Positions 46,538-57,748 of a stretch of DNA of 64,000 bases are shown piece by piece. The DNA is taken from positions 10,979,001 to 11,043,000 of the forward strand of contig CM055318.2 in the NCBI GenBank assembly GCA_029255685.2, given 5' to 3'. The translations under genes were made by a program, and so were the position numbers. The notes under the pieces are model-generated. The model worked only from the letters and a program-made list of their open reading frames with translations, ran no database searches and was not told where the DNA came from. The DNA is from Silene conica. Its lineage: Eukaryota > Streptophyta > Magnoliopsida > Caryophyllales > Caryophyllaceae. The first letter of the stretch is position 1; each line of letters begins with the position of its first letter.

Positions 46538-48204
46538 TTTGCTGACATACAGAACCTGTATACCAATTCTGCTCTGAGAAGACTGTATAGAAAACACGAT
46601 ATGTTCCCGGCGTCGAAGAAAATGGGTGCTTGTAAAGGCATCCAGGAGAGAGTGATAGAGAGTTTGACTGAGAAGGAAGAAAATTTTGGGATAGAGCAAA
46701 AGTGAGGAACTATATTTATATTGTATAATGTAATATTTGAAAGCATATAGATGATAGTGTTATATTACAGAGAGCATAGTTTTGTTGTGGGTGCAGCAGC
46801 TGTGCTCTTGAAATGTTGATTATGGTTCATTATCTCATTCAATTGATCACCTTTACACCATCTTAACTCGGACCTTGATTGACCTCCATGGAGAACTCCC
46901 AATTTTAATAAGACTCCCCTTAACCGACACACCATGCTATTACGAGTCATGTCCTGCACCACATATTACCTATACAAGTGGCATTCAAGCTGGAAATGAC
47001 CCATCAGGCCTGTGGCACCCAATCTGATAAGAGTCCACCTGATCAACAGTTTTAGTACACACACAAATGGTTTAGGCCTGGACGGGGCTTGCTCAAGGAC
47101 TCACCCCGAGCTAGGAGTTCCATTCCTTACATTATACAACTTCAAGTCTTGGGTTTTGTTGATTCATCCTCGTGTCTAGCCCAAGTTGAACATTGGACTC
47201 TGATACCATTTGTTGTGCAGAAGCGTGAATATCTCATGTTGGACCTTTGCTGCGCCGGTGTCCAATGTCCATAATAGTACGATATTGTCCGTTTTGGGGT
47301 CAAGCCCTCACGGATTTATTCTTGGGCTCCTTCCCCGAAGGTCTCGTACTATTATATTTACAGAACACTTATAAAGATGATATTTCACTTTTACACTGCT
47401 GATGTAGGACATGGATTTGCATCCTAAGATCCAGCCATGTGGATTTTTGGATAGTAGTAACTTGCGACGGGTCAAATATTACCCACTTGTATAGGAAAAG
47501 ACAAAGCCTTCTCGAACTAATAAAAAGGAGTAATTTGCACATTTTTAGAATTCTGTCTAAGAGTAATCAATACCTTACAACGATTATAAAATAAGCCCTT
47601 CTCGTACTAATTACGTATTATTCTAATCTCTATACTATAAAAGGAGTAACTTTTAAAGAGTTTTGACTAGTCTTAAACCCGTGCAAATTGCACGGGATTG
47701 CGGTCTAAAATTTAGTTATTATTAAAAATGTAAAAAAATGATTTTAAGTTTTTATTTGTCATGTTCAGGATTTTATAGTCGTGTTGTAATTAGTTTTGCA
47801 ATCAAAGTGTTTGTACATTGCCAACAAATAATAATAATTCAAATTTAACCCGTGCAATTATTGGGAATACTTGTTCTAACTGAGTGTTATCAGCATAATA
47901 TAAAGTAAGCATTGTCTAATTTATATTATAAACGTATAATTCTTTTAAAACAGCACAATGAAAACTCGTAAACAATAGTGTTATACGGGTTGATAGGTAA
48001 CATTATAAACCAGTGGCGTTTTTATAGGGGTGCAGGGGTTCACTCGCACCCCCTTTGTTTCAAAATATTGATAAATTAGTTTCAATAAGGTTCATCAAAT
48101 ATTTGGTGGTGTAGTGGTTAGATACTGAGTTTTTACTAATTTGGTCATGTGTTTGACTCCCACGGTTGTAATTTTTTGCATTTTTATCTCATTTAGTAAT
48201 AAAA
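46538..48204. other. 3' flank and repeat-rich spacer
   Basis: The 3' UTR lies at about 46538-46770. The segment 47270-47365 has inverted ends (AATAGTACGA and TCGTACTATT) around a 'ccctcacggatttattcttggg' core, resembling a common plant repeat. A plus-strand Helitron-like start (TCTCTATACTATAAAAGG at 47627) lies 40 bp from a minus-strand Helitron-like 3' end (CTAG at 47667 plus the CCCGTGCAAATTGCACGGG hairpin). No gene is supported. Confidence 0.5.
47667..47695 (-). mobile_element. Helitron 3' terminus (minus strand)
   Basis: On the minus strand the sequence reads CCCGTGCAATTTGCACGGG, then TTTAAGA, then CTAG followed by T, the hairpin-plus-CTRR end of a Helitron. The matching 5' end was not located, so only the terminus is called; the element would extend to the right, perhaps around the complete Helitron at 48205. 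Confidence 0.65.
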
Positions 48205-49654
48205 CTAGTGTAACACCCGTGAAAAATCACGGGGTTGTGTACACTTATTTTTAAAGACGACGGACATATATTCATTTCAATATATAGCAATTCTATTTAT
48301 TCGAACGAATTAAATTTTAACGGGATGTTTGCATATAAGATATATTCGGTCAAAAGGTGAATTTCCTGGTGCACTAATTTTCGAATAGCTATTAGTAATG
48401 ATTATAATATTTGGATTACTTATGATAACATTAATGAATAAGGAATATAAGAAAAAACAATAAGAAAAAACAATAGACGACTAAAAAAAATTAAATAATT
48501 AATAATGAGTAGTTTGGAAAGTTGTTGTATGATAGCAGGTATTGAGTTTCACGTGAATAATAAATTGTTGAGGCAAGTACTGAGTTTCACGTGAATAAAT
48601 ATTGTTGAGGTAGGTACGTAGTTTGTGGCAGCTTAAAGTCTCTATTTATAATTCGGAGATAGTTCTTCTCAAGTGGAAGTCTGTAGGATGTAAATCTCTG
48701 TATTTAGGTAATATTTAACATTGAGCCATGTAATTAGCTTATGGAATTTACCATTCAGCCGTGTAATTAGATTATGGAATAGCGTATTATATAATATGTA
48801 TTAATATTTTAATATTAATATTTAAAATGGAATATTAATATGAATGTTAATATTTACGTTTATGGTTTAAGTTGACCAAGAATATGTATAAGAGGAAAAT
48901 ATTCTCAATTATTGATCGTATGAATTTTTATGATTTAAGTTGACCGAGAATCTTGCCTTATGCAATTAATTTCGACTACTTCCTAAAATATTATATGATT
49001 TGGTTTCTTATTTATGGAATTATGGAAAGATTTAGATAATTTAGTTATGGAATCTTTCTTAATTATCGATTCTCGAGATTACGGCATATATCTGTGATTG
49101 TACCTAAATAAGAGAATTCCATAGCTAACAATGCAAATTAGGAATTGTTCAGAAAGTTGTTGTGTTTTGGCAAGATTTAAGTTGACCGAGAATATGTATA
49201 AGAGGAAAATATTCTCAATTATTGATCGTATGAATTTTTATGATTTAAGTTGACCGAGAATCTTGCCTTATGCAATTAATTTCGACTACTTCCTAAAATA
49301 TATTTTGTTATTGATGTTCATATCATTTAGATAATAATAATAAAATAATAGAATATTTTTATCAAATAAAAATGGACCAGTTATAAATCATAGAATAGAA
49401 TATTTAGAATAGAATATTAGTTGATTTGTGGGATTTGATTTGAATTATTAGTTTTGGAAAAGTTTTTTATGGCATAGAATAGAATATTTTGTATTTAATT
49501 ATTAAATAATTATGATGTGGCATAAATGGGTAATGCTGATTGGTCTACGAAACTGGAATTTCTGAGAGAGAATGTGAGAGCGAGAAACACTAAACGCTGA
49601 AACCTTACTGCGCCACGTCAGCGGAAAAACATTATTCTTTTATAGTAATAATGA
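48205..49654 (-). mobile_element. Non-autonomous Helitron, about 1.45 kb, minus strand
   Basis: On the minus strand it starts TCATTATTACTATAAAAG (5' end at 49654) and ends with the hairpin CCCGTGATTTTTCACGGG, TGTTACA and CTAG (48205-48208). It is placed exactly between A (48204) and T (49655) as Helitrons insert. No Rep/helicase gene is inside. The interior is AT-rich and contains a direct duplication of about 125 bp, listed separately. Confidence 0.83.
48865..49305. repeat. Direct repeat of about 125 bp inside the Helitron
   Basis: The text from 'taagttgaccaagaatatg' through 'actacttcctaaaatat' (48868-48988) recurs almost unchanged at about 49182-49302. Each copy itself contains the word 'ttaagttgaccgagaat' twice in slightly different form. 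It could be an internal duplication or the flanks of an older insertion. Confidence 0.85.
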
Positions 49655-49655
49655 T

Positions 49656-50254
49656 TTGAGTTTATTGCTATTTATTGTTCTAATATCATATGATTAGACT
49701 ATAATTATCTGGATTATATTATAAAATGTACTCTTTTCTCATTAAAGAGATATATATACTTACAAATTTATACGAAGTATTTTATTTACTCCTTATTGAA
49801 TTATTTAGAGCCAATTTTTTAAATTTTGTGTTTTACTTTAGCCTCACGATTTTGTTGTGTTTAGATTTTAGTTCATATCGTCGAAATAATTGTTAAGTTT
49901 TTGCACCCCTGGATACGCCTCTGCGATAAACTCGACTGAACTGCCCCCTTTTTTTCTCCTAGCTCAAGATTTAAAAATCTTGACCCGTAAACTTGTGACA
50001 TCTTTGACCCAAGCTCGAGCTGAGTTGTTAAAATTATGGACAAAGTTGAAAAAATGTCGAGGCGTGTAATAATTTGTCGACAATTTTTAACAATTTGGTA
50101 TCTTAAATGAACTAAAACATTCTAGCCAAACTTACAAAAATTTCCTAATACTAAACTAATAACTGTCGTCATCTAAACAATTGGCTCAAAATCAAATTAG
50201 TAGTGTAGCTATAAACCAAAAACTTCTCATTTACTCTTATTTATAACCCTTTTT
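49656..50254. other. Spacer between the Helitron and a LINE
   Basis: AT-rich, no gene. A word at 49895-49925 (tttgcacccctggatacgcc) is the inverted counterpart of 48003-48035 (tggcgtttttataggggtgc), so the region 48000-49925 may be one larger inverted-ended element that contains the Helitron. Confidence 0.4.
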
Positions 50255-50265
50255 AGCTTTTTTAA

Positions 50266-53200
50266 CAAGATTGATCTATGGAGTATTGAGAATGCTGAAT
50301 GTTTGGCACTCATTAAGAGGAGCTGACAACATCCTTTTTTCGGATCGTCATCTTTTCAACTTAGGCGAAAATTATCGCATACAAGGGGTAAGATTAAGAA
50401 TTGGGTTCTTGATAAGAAGAAGGAATGGCAAGGTAAGTGGGATTCTTTTGATGAGGAACTATCTGATTCTCTTGATGTTAGTTTTTCTACGGGATCTCAT
50501 GATCATTTTGACCATTGTAATGGTAAGTTGTCTGAATATGCTAAAAACATTACGCTCTTCTGGAAACAACGGGCTAAGCTGAATTGGGCAATTGATGGAG
50601 ATACTTGTTCAAAGTATTTTTTTAATTGGGTCAAAGGAAGGAAGGGTGTTAATTTTATTCATGATATCAAAAATTCTCATGGGGTTTGGGAATATGACCC
50701 TGTTTTGGTGGCGGATTTATTTTATGACCATTTCTACAGGCTATTTAATCCTCTGATGAATTCTCCACCTTCTAGTTCTCATCCTGTGGAGGTAAGTTTA
50801 GATTTATTTGAACATATCCCGGTCAGGGTTAAGGAAGATGATCTTGATTTTCTTAGTAAACCTTTTACGGCTAAGGACGTTCGGAGGGCGGTTTTTCAAC
50901 TTGGTGCTTTGAAGTCGCCAGGTCCTGATGGCTTCCCTGCTGTTTTCTTCCAAAAATGTTGGTTCTTTGTGAAGCATACGGTTATCGCGACTACTTTGGA
51001 GGTGCTTAATTCGGGGTGTATTCCAGCTGAAATGAATAGAACCTTTATAGCACTTGTTCCGAAGAATGCTCATTCCGAAAAGGTGGAAGACTTCCGTCCG
51101 ATTAGCCTTTGTAATGTGATTATGAAGGTGGTCACACGTTGCATTACTAACAAATTATCAAGGATCATGGGTTACCTTGTTAGTGACTTTCAGAATGCTT
51201 TTGTTGGGGGCCGTCATATTTCAGATAATATTCTTATTGCGAATGAGGTGATTTACAATATTAATAAGCATAAAGTTGGAAAATCTGGCCGCTTTGCTTT
51301 GAAAATTGACATGAGTAAAGCTTATGATCGTGTGAGATGGGATTTCCTTGTTAAATCGCTTAAATGCTATGGGTTTCCAGATCGTTTCATTAAGCTTATC
51401 ATGAGCTGTGTTTCGACGGTCTCTTATGAGGTTCTTTTCAACGGCTCCCCTCTCCGTCAGTTTTCTCCAAGCTGTGGTCTTCGTCAAGGGGATCCTTTAT
51501 CCCCTTATCTTTTTGTGCTTTGTATGGAAATTTTATCTTATAATGTGTCTGTTGCTACTAAGGTGGGAATTCTACAGGGAATTAAAGTGGGAAGGGATAG
51601 TCCACCTATATCTCATTTATTCTTTGCTGATGACTCTATCTTCTTTCTTCACGATAAGAAGAATGCTTTTCGGATCCTGCGAAATATTATAGATTCTTAC
51701 TGTGAAGCCTCGGGTCAGTTTATGAATGAAAACAAATCAGGTATGTTGTTTAGCCCAAATACGACCTTGGCCTCGGCTCAAGAAGGACTTCATGTGTTTG
51801 GTTTAAAATCTAATAAGGGAATTGGTAAGTACTTGGGTATTGAGACTGATTATGGTTTGTCAAAACGGTTATTTTTTGACGAAATTTTGGATAAAGTGAA
51901 AAGGCGTCTTTCTTCTTGGAACGGAATTTTTCTATCACCGGCTGGTAGGTTGACTTTGATCTCTTCTGTTTTGTCTACCCTCTCTAATCATATTCTATCG
52001 GTTTTTAAAATTCCGATAAGTGTGGCAAATAAGCTTAATGCTATTTTGGCGCATTTCTGGTGGGCTGGAACGAGATCAAGGGATACTATTCATTGGGCTA
52101 GTAGGAATTTTCTTAGTCTTCCGAAGAGTGAAGGTGGCCTTGGGATTAGGAACATTGATTGTATGAATAAGGCCCTTCTTGGTAAAGTTGCGTGGAAGGT
52201 TTTAACAAGAAGGGATTCCCTTATTAGTAAGGTTTACTTTAAGAAAATCTTTGTTGGTCCCTTCCCGGATAGGCCTGATCAGATCAAAACTGACCTTGCG
52301 GTCTCGTGGGGTTGTAAAGGTATTCGCTCTGGTGCCAAAGTAATCCTTGATGGAGTTGGATGGAATTTTAGCGTGGCGTCGACTCTTTGTATTTGGGACT
52401 CTAATTGGGTAAATGGCTTGAAACCTCATTTTATTACTAAGTTTGGTTTCCCTCCACCTTCTCATATGCAGTGTTGGACTATTGCGGATTTAATTTTCCC
52501 TAATAAAACGTGGAAACGGAGCTTATTTATGAAATCTTTCCGGAAGATTGGGCTAGGAATATTTGCGCTTTGCCTATAAGTGAGTCAATTGAAAAGGATA
52601 CTATTTTCTGGAAGGCATGCAAGGACGGTTGCTACTCTGTTAAAACAGGTTATGGGATTTGTCTTGCTAATTTTTTAGAAAAATCATGTTCCAGAACGGA
52701 TCGTACTCGGGCCTGCTCAAGGGTTAAGCTTTTTTGTAAGTCCCTTCTTTGGTCTCTTCCTGGGCCTAATAAATGGAAAATTCTTATTTGGCGTATGTTT
52801 ACGAACTCTCTTTCGCTGGGAGCAGAGTTTGCAAGGAGACAATTAATGGTTTCAACATCTTTCCCTTTATGTTTAAATGTGGATATGTTGGAAACTGCTG
52901 AACATCTCTTCCGTGATTGTGAATAGACTAACCGTGTTTGGGCTTCTTCCTTATTTGGAATTAGATGTGATCTGGATTCTTCTCTTGCCTTGAAGGATTG
53001 GATGATGAATTGGTTTTTCCTTTTTAGGAAAAGGGATGATTTTGAGTCTGTTGCTATACAATTCTTGTCCATATTCTGGAGTATTTGGTGTGTTCGAAAT
53101 TCTGTGGTGTTTAGCGGGAAATCTCCGTCTCCTTTATTCTTCTTCCAATTACAGAATGCTACTGCTGCTTTGGCCCTTCCGTCCTCTAAATCTCTTGACC

Positions 53201-53706
53201 CTCCTAGTCTTGAGAAGGACACGTTGGTAGATAATATTAGGGAACATTTTCCTGTTCATCTTGTTCATGGTTTTGGGGTTTGTATGCCTCACCGTTTGAA
53301 GGTTGATGCATGTTGGCTCTCTTCTCTCAAAGCGTCAGCGGGCTGGGTTGTCTATGCTCCGAATGGTTCTTGTATGGGTACTTTCTCGTTGGGTTTTTAT
53401 GCTTCTTCTCCTTTACTTGCTGAGGCGCTGGGTCTTCTTTTTGCTATCAAATGGGCTTGTGATCAAGGTTTGCTTCATTTGGATATTTCGTCTGATTGTC
53501 TTAATCTCGTTCAGCAGATTGCAGGTGCCACAAAGGAGAATTTTAGTATTATGGGTATATTATCAGATATTAGATCTGCTTTTTCCTTTTTTCATTGCCT
53601 TTGTATTAGTTTTATACCAAGGAACCTTAACAAGGTTGCTCATAACCTTGCAAAGGCCTCTGTTTAATTTGGTATAAATTTACTCCTGCCAAAAAAAAAA
53701 AAAAAA
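50266..53706 (+). mobile_element. 5'-truncated L1-type LINE with RNase H, about 3.4 kb
   Basis: Perfect 11-bp target duplication AGCTTTTTTAA (50255-50265 and 53707-53717) and an A tail of about 16 at the right end. The cut start lies between endonuclease and RT. The main frame (50528-52579, 683 codons) holds NLSEY-to-RT text: LKSPGPDGFPAVFFQKCW, VEDFRPISLCNVIMKVVTRC, FALKIDMSKAYDRVRWDFL, CGLRQGDPLSPYLFVLCMEIL and LFFADDSIFF, then the linker with HFWWAGTRSRDTIHWASRN. It then continues in another frame from about 52510 with zf-RVT-like text, meets a stop at 52924 and resumes with an RNase H domain (LKVDACWLSSLKASAGWVVY, ISSDCLNLVQQI, LNKVAHNLAKASV) to 53667. One frameshift and one stop in the coding part, plus an early break near 50320-50520, mean it is inactive but fairly young. 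Confidence 0.93.
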
Positions 53707-54506
53707 AGCTTTTTTAAATGATTTTATCCCTAATTTTCAAACCAAACTTAAATAAATTTCACATCCTCTCTTCCATGCAGCAACCCTACTCCACATTACT
53801 CGATCTATCGCTAGCGATACGAAATAACTACGTATTTCCGTTGTTTTGCCTACCTAATTTTGTAAAAGATAAGATTCAAAAACAAAAAAATAGCAAACAC
53901 TCCAGTCTTTAACAATCGCCTGTATTTATTGTCTTTCTTAATATATTTTCACTCTTTTTAAGATTATTTTTCTCCTTATACTCTTTAATTTTCTAGATTT
54001 GTTTTTTCTTGCCACGCGATATTCTTATTTTTAATTAATTTAAAGTATTTTTAAAGCTTTATTTTTCTATTTTTATTCAAGGTTTTTTATACAAATGAGA
54101 TATTTTTTAGTCTAAATAAATAGTTCAATCGTGTTAAACTATTATTAAAATTATATCTCAATATTAATTTATGTTGACTATAAATCTCGAAAAATACAGA
54201 TATTTTGATGTTGCTTTATGCCTTTATTTAAGTTTCTTTCTTCCACATATATATTCATCATTTCAAGTTTTCGAACTAATCAAAGTATTATAAATAAATA
54301 ATATAGATTGTTTTTCAAAATAAATGCTATCATAAGCAAAATACTCTTTTTTTCCCGGGTATAGGGTAAGGAATTTACTATTTTTGTACTCGAAATACAC
54401 AATACTATATATATTATGTTCATGTTTGTTTTTTTATTTCTAAGATTTATAACAAAACTCATATATCGGTTGCCAAACAATTAAATCGTAAATTTGTGTG
54501 TATAAA

Positions 54507-54625
54507 ATTAATTAATTCATCAAATAAACATGGATGACCCACTTAATTTTTTTTTTGAAAAGTTGACTTTCAACCACAGGCTGACAAATCAGCACTGTGG
54601 TTGTTGCTTTAATAAATAGGATTGG
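54507..54625. repeat. Hairpin-bearing dispersed repeat, copy 2
   Basis: Matches 22999-23125 in order and spacing ('aacatggatgaccca', TTGAAAAGTTGACTTTCAA, hairpin, GTGGTTGTTGCTTTA). The outer hairpin arms are CACAG (54575-54579) and CTGTG (54595-54599); CTGA and TCAG pair inside. Confidence 0.6.
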
Positions 54626-55244
54626 TTCTTGGTGTTAGGTATTACAAAAATATTTTTTCTTTTTCTTTTTAGGGACCTACCCATGTTCTTTACCCATTTA
54701 CCATTTAGTTACTCTCATATTATAGTTACCTTTTTCATAATTTAAGTGATTTCAAATTAAATAAAAACTATACAAAATCATACATTATATATTTGTTTTG
54801 TATTTTATAACCATACATTAAACACCACATATTATAAAACCATACATAATTTACACATACTCCGTAACATTTCTAATACGAAAAATACAAAGTCCTAATT
54901 TGTTAACAATTAAAACTTTGTTGTTAATTTCATACAAAAATACATTATTTATTGATAGATAAAAATAATAATTAGATTTAAAATACTGATAATTTTGATA
55001 AAAAAGACAAACAATAATCATCTTGGGCTATAAATTTTCGGCACAAAATATATTGAGAGTTGAGACCTAATCAGATACTTAGACCCGATAAGTGGTCGAA
55101 CTTTCTCCAAATGAGTCGGTGCATGTTATAAGATAGCTCTATATAACAGAGTTGTTGAAACGGAAATGAAAATACGCAAATAAAAGGGAGAAAACAATTA
55201 CGATCAGAAGACCCAAACTTGAATGCAAATGGTTGATATTTGCT

Positions 55245-55471
55245 TTCGTTTCATTTTATTCTAATGGTGAAATATCGTTTTTTTCATTAATTGTTTTCCT
55301 GATAAATATCAAATAACATAAAATTCGTAATAAATTAGTTGAAATATTTTTATATTATTCGTTTCATTTTATTCTAATGGTGAAATATCGTTTTTTTCAT
55401 TAATTGTTTTCCTGATAAATATCAAATAACATAAAAATCGTAATAAATTAGTTGAAATATTTTTATATTAT
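55245..55471. repeat. 113-bp tandem duplication
   Basis: Two adjacent copies beginning 'ttcgtttcattttattc' and ending 'gaaatatttttatatta', differing at about one base. Near-identity implies a very recent duplication. Confidence 0.93.
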
Positions 55472-55710
55472 TGAATTATCCATCTTTTAATTGGTTTTAT
55501 CATAATCAAATTTATGTTATACTTGATCTGTCCCGATATTTATTTATTTTATTTTTTGTGAGAGATATTAATCAAATAGATAAATGAGACAATTGAGAAT
55601 ATGTTTAAAATAAAATTAAAAAGTAAGGTTATTACCCACAATTTTACATTTGTGCATCTTACCATTTGTTTCCAGTATTTATAAATTTCGACAATGTTAA
55701 ATATTCAATC

Positions 55711-55741
55711 GCGTGCAAATGTTGCACGAGATTAAAACTAG
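55711..55741 (+). mobile_element. Helitron 3' terminus (plus strand)
   Basis: GCGTGCAAATGTTGCACG can fold as a hairpin. It is followed within about 10 bases by CTAG and then T, the Helitron 3' layout. The start of the element is not identified. Confidence 0.55.
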
Positions 55742-55922
55742 TTTCTAATACAGAGTAAGCACTTATTAGTTTTTACAGTACGGAGTATTATTCATTTATA
55801 TATCCAGTTTTATTAGCAACTTGTTTCTTTGTGATTACTTCACGACTTATAATGATTTCAGGTTTTTTCATAGTAAAAAAGATAATTTTTGCTTATTATA
55901 ATGAAGATATATATATATATAT

Positions 55923-57053
55923 AGAGGCCGGATCACGTGAGGCCGCCTATTACGGTGAGGCCGCCGGACCTCACGCATCCCCAAGCTTCTAGTTTCACAG
56001 TTTCACAGTTTCACAATATTTGCTTCCAGTTTCACAAGTTAAGCATCTAGTTTCACAAAATAAGCTTCTAGTTTCACAAGTTAAGCATCTAGTTTCACAG
56101 TTTCACAATATTTGCTTACAGTTTCATATCTTAAGCATCTAGTTTCACAAGTTAAGCTTCTAGTTTCACAGAATAAGCTTCTAGTTTCACAAGTTAAGCA
56201 TCTAGTTTCACAGTTTCACAATATTTGCTTCTAGTTTCACAAGTTAAGCATCTAATTTCACAAATTAAGCTTCTAGTTTCACAGTTTCACAGTTTCACAA
56301 TATTTGCTTACAGTTTCACATCTTAAGCATCTAGTTTCACAAGTTAAGCTTCTAGTTTCACAGAATAAGCTTCTTGTTTCACAAGTTAAGCATCTAGTTT
56401 CACAGTTTCACAGTTTCACAGTTTCACAATATGTGCTTCCAGTTTCACATATTAAGCATCTAGTTTCACAAGTTAAGCTTCTAGTTTCACAGTTAAGATG
56501 ATCATGAGAAAGAGGAAACCAAAATCGACAAAAGAGGGCATTTCCAGTAACACCAAAGAAAATCAAATCCCCCATCCCATTTTCTCTCTCTACAGTAGCC
56601 TCCGCCAACGCACGGCGGCGACACGTGTCCACTTCCTCATCAAGCCTCCACCTCCGCCGCCTCTTCACTGTCGTTTCAGGCGATTCCTCCACGGCCGACG
56701 CACTCCGGCGAGAGCGCGGCACTAGAAGTAAAATTATGCATATAAACGATGTGTATAGTAAAAGTAGGGTATGTGCGATGAGCATGGAAGTAGCTCTGGC
56801 ATGTTTGAATAAAGGGATTATTCGGTTGCTTGCTCCTGACGTCAGCTGTTCCGCCATTGTTGAAGAATATTGGAGGTGATTGATTAGAGTTGAAGAAAAA
56901 GAGAGAGAAATGAAGACAGATGAATTGTCAGTTTTTTTTTTTTGATATTATATAGGACACGTGTCAAGATCTCGTGCGCCCATGCTACTAAAATCTAACG
57001 GTTTAGAAAGGGTCCAGCGGCCTCATCCTAAGAGGGGTGCCTCACGTGATTCA

Positions 57054-57059
<6 letters not shown>
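55923..57059. mobile_element. Inverted-ended element seated in a (TA)n microsatellite (Micron-like)
   Basis: The left end AGAGGCCGGATCACGTGAGGC and the right end (inverted AGAAATTGAATCACGTGAGGC) share the ATCACGTGAGGC core. (AT)n lies directly at both borders: about 8 units on the left and over 30 on the right. Such seating is known for rice Micron elements. The left half is a GTTTCAC minisatellite (55986-56495). The right half holds a GC-rich, coding-like patch (about 56500-56880) that is open on both strands with Arg/Pro-rich text and no family resemblance. A further GCGGCCTCA/TGAGGCCGC word pair lies near the ends. No transposase is present. Confidence 0.7.
55986..56495. repeat. Minisatellite of about 20-bp units built on AGTTTCACA
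   Basis: More than 20 units of the type 'cttctagtttcacaagttaag', with variants 'catctagtttcac', 'gaataagcttctagtttcac' and 'cagtttcacaatatttgctt', arranged in a higher-order alternation. There are no fixed spacers between constant repeats as in CRISPR, which is absent from plants in any case. The Val-Ser-Gln-rich frame at 56304 is a product of the repeat. Confidence 0.95.

Positions 57060-57126
<67 letters not shown>
57059..57126. repeat. (TA)n microsatellite
   Basis: About 33 uninterrupted TA units at the right edge of the microsatellite-seated element. The shorter (AT)n at 55906-55922 is the left counterpart. Confidence 0.98.
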
Positions 57127-57127
<1 letters not shown>

Positions 57128-57656
57128 TTACAACATGTTTTTTAAGAGGTTGTCTTTTACTAATTTAATTAGAGACATAACCTGAAAAATATATTTATGA
57201 GAGGTCTTTCATACGTTATTAACAGAATGTCTCTCTAAAGTTATTGTGAAATACTTATTGACTGGAGCTATTCTTATAAACTTTATATTGTATCCCATTT
57301 CTATGCCTTTTTTTTCAATTTCATTTTACGCAGTTTATAAAAGTTGTTTGTTCTCTATTCTTTAACATTTATTTATATTATGTCAACATAGTTAATTTTG
57401 TCAGATATTAACTTTTAAGATCTCTAAGTCCATATTTGATCAAATTTATGTTTTACTCCTACTCCTTAAAACTTACTCGTATAACTCAAAAAGTTGGAAC
57501 TGAAAACCAAAAAAATTAAAGTACGGAGGGAGTTGTATTAAAATACACGCGTAACTCAAAACGTGTAGATAAGAGTAATAAGACGAAGAAAAGTGTCGGC
57601 AAAGAGTCATAATAGTGTTACTTGATATACTAAATAAAGCAAGTACATATCAATAT
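57127..57656. other. Spacer before tRNA-Tyr
   Basis: AT-rich. The word 'aaattaaagtacggagggag' at about 57510-57531 resembles a Stowaway right end without a visible partner. No gene. Confidence 0.4.
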
Positions 57657-57748
57657 CCGACCTTAGCTCAGTTGGTAGAGCGGAGGACTGTAGTAGGGTC
57701 AACCTGTCAGACATCCTTAGGTCACTGGTTCGAATCCGGTAGGTCGGA
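57657..57748 (+). tRNA. tRNA-Tyr (GTA) with intron
   Basis: The 92-nt gene starts CCGACCTTAGCTCAGTTGG and ends ATCCGGTAGGTCGGA. CCGACC pairs with GGTCGG. D-arm (GCTCAGTTGGTAGAGC) and T-arm (CACTGGTTCGAATCCGGT) are complete. The anticodon GTA lies at 57690-57692 and is followed by an intron of about 19 nt, as in all plant nuclear tRNA-Tyr genes. A T-rich pol III terminator follows at 57750. It lacks CCA, as expected for a nuclear gene. Confidence 0.97.

Larger units (their letters stand above)
53718..55922. other. AT-rich spacer with repeats and a Helitron 3' end
   Basis: No gene is supported. It contains hairpin repeat copy 2 and a 113-bp tandem duplication (both listed). At 55711-55741 there is a plus-strand Helitron-like 3' end: hairpin arms CGTGCAA and TTGCACG, then AGATTAAAA and CTAG before T. 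No matching 5' end was found. Confidence 0.5.

Noticed and set aside
47089-47274. 61-codon frame downstream of the methyltransferase gene
   Set aside because: Lies in repeat-like sequence containing the common 'ctctgataccatttgttg' word; no protein family.
55986-56495. CRISPR-like regular repeat
   Set aside because: Units are contiguous variants without unique spacers, and the genome is a plant nucleus; it is a minisatellite.
56408-56857. 149-codon minus-strand frame in the microsatellite-seated element
   Set aside because: Part of it translates the minisatellite, and the rest is Arg-rich text open on both strands; no domain is recognisable, so it is noted only as possible cargo.
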